Positions 6,822 through 8,266 of a stretch of 8,266 nt of DNA are shown here, piece by piece (positions within the stretch are counted from its first letter, which is position 1; each line of letters starts with the position of its first letter). The stretch is from SFTH01 sp963643985. Its GTDB lineage: Bacteria > Bacillota > Clostridia > Christensenellales > Aristaeellaceae. The stretch lies in assembly GCA_963643985.1 (NCBI GenBank), contig CAVINP010000088.1:1-8266 (forward strand). The letters run 5' to 3'. The position numbers and the translations under genes are program-made. The notes under the pieces are model-generated. The model ran no database searches. It saw nothing but the letters and a program-made list of their open reading frames with translations, and was not told the origin of the DNA.

Positions 6822-8237
6822 TCAGAAATTGAAGTAGATGAAGGGATTGTAGCCGCCCACGGCGATGTAGCTGATGGAGATGACCGTCAGCACCGTCAGG
6901 CAGGCGGCACCGGCGATGCGTACGAAGTTTTCGTTCACATGCAGTTTCTGCAGTATGAAGTCGCGCACGGGCAGGCCGCAGATCAGTGCCGCCACAAAGA
7001 ACCAGAGGTACTCGTGCAGCAGCACGCCGGTGACGCTGTTCCAGAGGGGAGCGCCGCTCACGCCCAGAAGCGTGCCGTACATCGTCCAGGCGTGCGGCAG
7101 GTCGTCACAGCGTATCATCACTGTGAGGAAGACGACCATCACCATGGCGTACAGGTGGCCGACGGGGTGCTTTTCCATCCACTTGCCCAAGCCGGTGAAG
7201 CGTTCGATGGCCAGCATCACGAAAAAGCCGATGCCCCAGAGCACATACGTCCAGGCCGCGCCGTGCCAGAGACCCGTCAGTGCCCAGACCATGAACATGT
7301 TAAACAGCAAGCGCCACTTGCTTTTGACGCGGCTGCCGCCCAGCGGTATGTACAGGTAGTCCTGAAACCAGCTGGTGAGCGATATGTGCCACCTGCGCCA
7401 GAATCCCGCCACGGACTTTGCGATGAAGGGGAAGCGGAAGTTCTCCAGGAAGTGAAAGCCGAACATCTTGCCCAGACCTATGGCCATGTCCGAATAGCCC
7501 GAGAAGTCATAGTAGACCTGCATCAGGTACGCAGCAGCGGCAATCCATGCGCCGCCGACGCTTAAATTTGCGCCGTCCAGCCCGAAGAGCGTGTCTACCA
7601 GCAGCCCCAGGTTGTTGGCCAGTATGATCTTCTTGCAGAAGCCGATCAGGAAGCGATGCACGCCGGAGACGAAGTCCGGCCAGTTTTCCACGCGTCCCTC
7701 GATCTCGTCCGCGACCGTCTGATAGCGCACGATGGGGCCGGCGATCAGCTGTGGGAAGAAGGAGACATAGAGGCAGACATTGAAGAAGTTTTTCTGGACC
7801 TTGCCGTCGCCGCGGTAGACGTCGATCACATAGCTCATCGCCTGAAAGGTGAAGAAGGATATGCCGATGGGCAGTGCGATTTCCGGAACGGGGAAGGAGA
7901 GGTTGAACCAGGCACGGATATTGCCCAGCAGCCAGCTGAGATATTTGTACACGCCCAGCAGCCCCAGATTGAGCACCACCGAGAGCACCAGCGCAAGCTT
8001 TGCACGCTTCGGACGATCCTTCCGTTTTTCGCGATCGATCCAAAGCGCCAGCAGCCAGTTCATTATAATGGAAGCAATCATTACGGCCACGAACTTCGGC
8101 TGCCCCCAGGCGTAAAAACCCAGAGAGGTGATTGTGAGGAACATGTTGCTCCACTTGCGCCATTTTTTGAGTATCGCATATCCCACCAGTACGAAGGTGA
8201 GGAAAAAATACAAAAATACGTTGCTGGAAAAAACCAT
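6822..8237 (-). CDS. MBOAT-family membrane O-acyltransferase (AlgI/DltB-like)
   Basis: This polytopic membrane enzyme belongs to the membrane-bound O-acyltransferase family, whose bacterial members move acyl groups across the membrane onto cell-surface polymers or glycans. It has 471 residues with many hydrophobic segments from the N-terminus (MVFSSNVFLYFFLTFVLVGY) to the C-terminus. Characteristic motifs are ALPIGISFFTFQAMSY at 121-136, FFPQLIAGPIVRY at 160-172, YYDFSGYSDMAIGLG at 242-256 and FWRRWHISLTSWFQDYLYIP at 279-298. LTGLWHGAAWTYVLWG at 320-335 contains the presumed catalytic His325. The C-terminal GGYNPFIYFNF is typical of the AlgI/PatA branch. The ATG has AAAGGAG at 8250-8256 with a rather long 12-base spacer. 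An SGNH/AlgJ-type partner, usual for this branch, is not in the window and may lie upstream. The acceptor (teichoic acid, exopolysaccharide or peptidoglycan) cannot be decided. The gene is 19 bases from murB, which suggests co-transcription. Confidence 0.92.
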   Translation of the reverse strand: MVFSSNVFLYFFLTFVLVGYAILKKWRKWSNMFLTITSLGFYAWGQPKFVAVMIASIIMNWLLALWIDREKRKDRPKRAKLALVLSVVLNLGLLGVYKYLSWLLGNIRAWFNLSFPVPEIALPIGISFFTFQAMSYVIDVYRGDGKVQKNFFNVCLYVSFFPQLIAGPIVRYQTVADEIEGRVENWPDFVSGVHRFLIGFCKKIILANNLGLLVDTLFGLDGANLSVGGAWIAAAAYLMQVYYDFSGYSDMAIGLGKMFGFHFLENFRFPFIAKSVAGFWRRWHISLTSWFQDYLYIPLGGSRVKSKWRLLFNMFMVWALTGLWHGAAWTYVLWGIGFFVMLAIERFTGLGKWMEKHPVGHLYAMVMVVFLTVMIRCDDLPHAWTMYGTLLGVSGAPLWNSVTGVLLHEYLWFFVAALICGLPVRDFILQKLHVNENFVRIAGAACLTVLTVISISYIAVGGYNPFIYFNF

Positions 8238-8266
8238 GTCGTCGCACTTCTCCTTTGCGGCATACT

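Noticed and set aside
5900..6832. Plus-strand open frame of 346 codons (5792-6832) rich in Arg, His and Ala
   Set aside because: It is antisense to murB, which has all its catalytic and FAD-binding motifs. The composition is that of a shadow frame.
6417..7565. Plus-strand open frame of 382 codons opposite murB and the MBOAT gene
   Set aside because: It crosses two well-supported genes antisense and has low-complexity composition with no family motifs. It is a shadow of the real genes.

Overview
The window reads as GC-rich chromosomal DNA from a Gram-positive member of the Firmicutes, most likely an uncultured gut-type clostridium. The evidence is a WhiA regulator followed by an HPr/Crh-type protein, strong AGGAGG ribosome binding sites, a clostridial-style exported amidase with many Ig-like repeats, and a short (type II) MurB. 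This placement is an inference; no marker in the window fixes the species.

All five supported genes lie on the minus strand, so transcription runs from high to low coordinates. A tight four-gene cluster comes first: an MBOAT membrane O-acyltransferase (8237-6822), murB (6802-5900), whiA (5898-4936) and an HPr-like protein (4908-4651). Gaps are 19, 1 and 27 bases, and a probable intrinsic terminator follows at 4640-4595. The cluster combines cell-envelope modification, peptidoglycan precursor synthesis, a division/sporulation-type regulator and a PTS-like regulatory protein. The HPr-like protein lacks the phosphorylatable His15 but keeps the Ser46 site, and it sits where crh sits beside whiA in Bacillus.

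The second unit is one very large gene (4378-152, 1408 codons) for a secreted N-acetylmuramoyl-L-alanine amidase. In order it has a signal peptide, a Thr/Pro/Glu tether, a transglutaminase-like domain that has lost its catalytic Cys and His, twelve bacterial Ig-like (BIG2) repeats and a C-terminal amidase_3 domain with an intact zinc site. A run of nine C residues just after the signal peptide is a candidate phase-variation switch.

The most unusual non-coding signal is a pair of related hairpin elements of about 163 bp that bracket the amidase gene, at 6-167 and 4408-4571. They share a 23-bp apex in the same orientation and matching sub-terminal motifs. The rest of their arms differ in sequence, yet each copy's two arms still pair with each other. 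The downstream copy overlaps the last codons and stop of the amidase. The upstream copy occupies its promoter/leader region.
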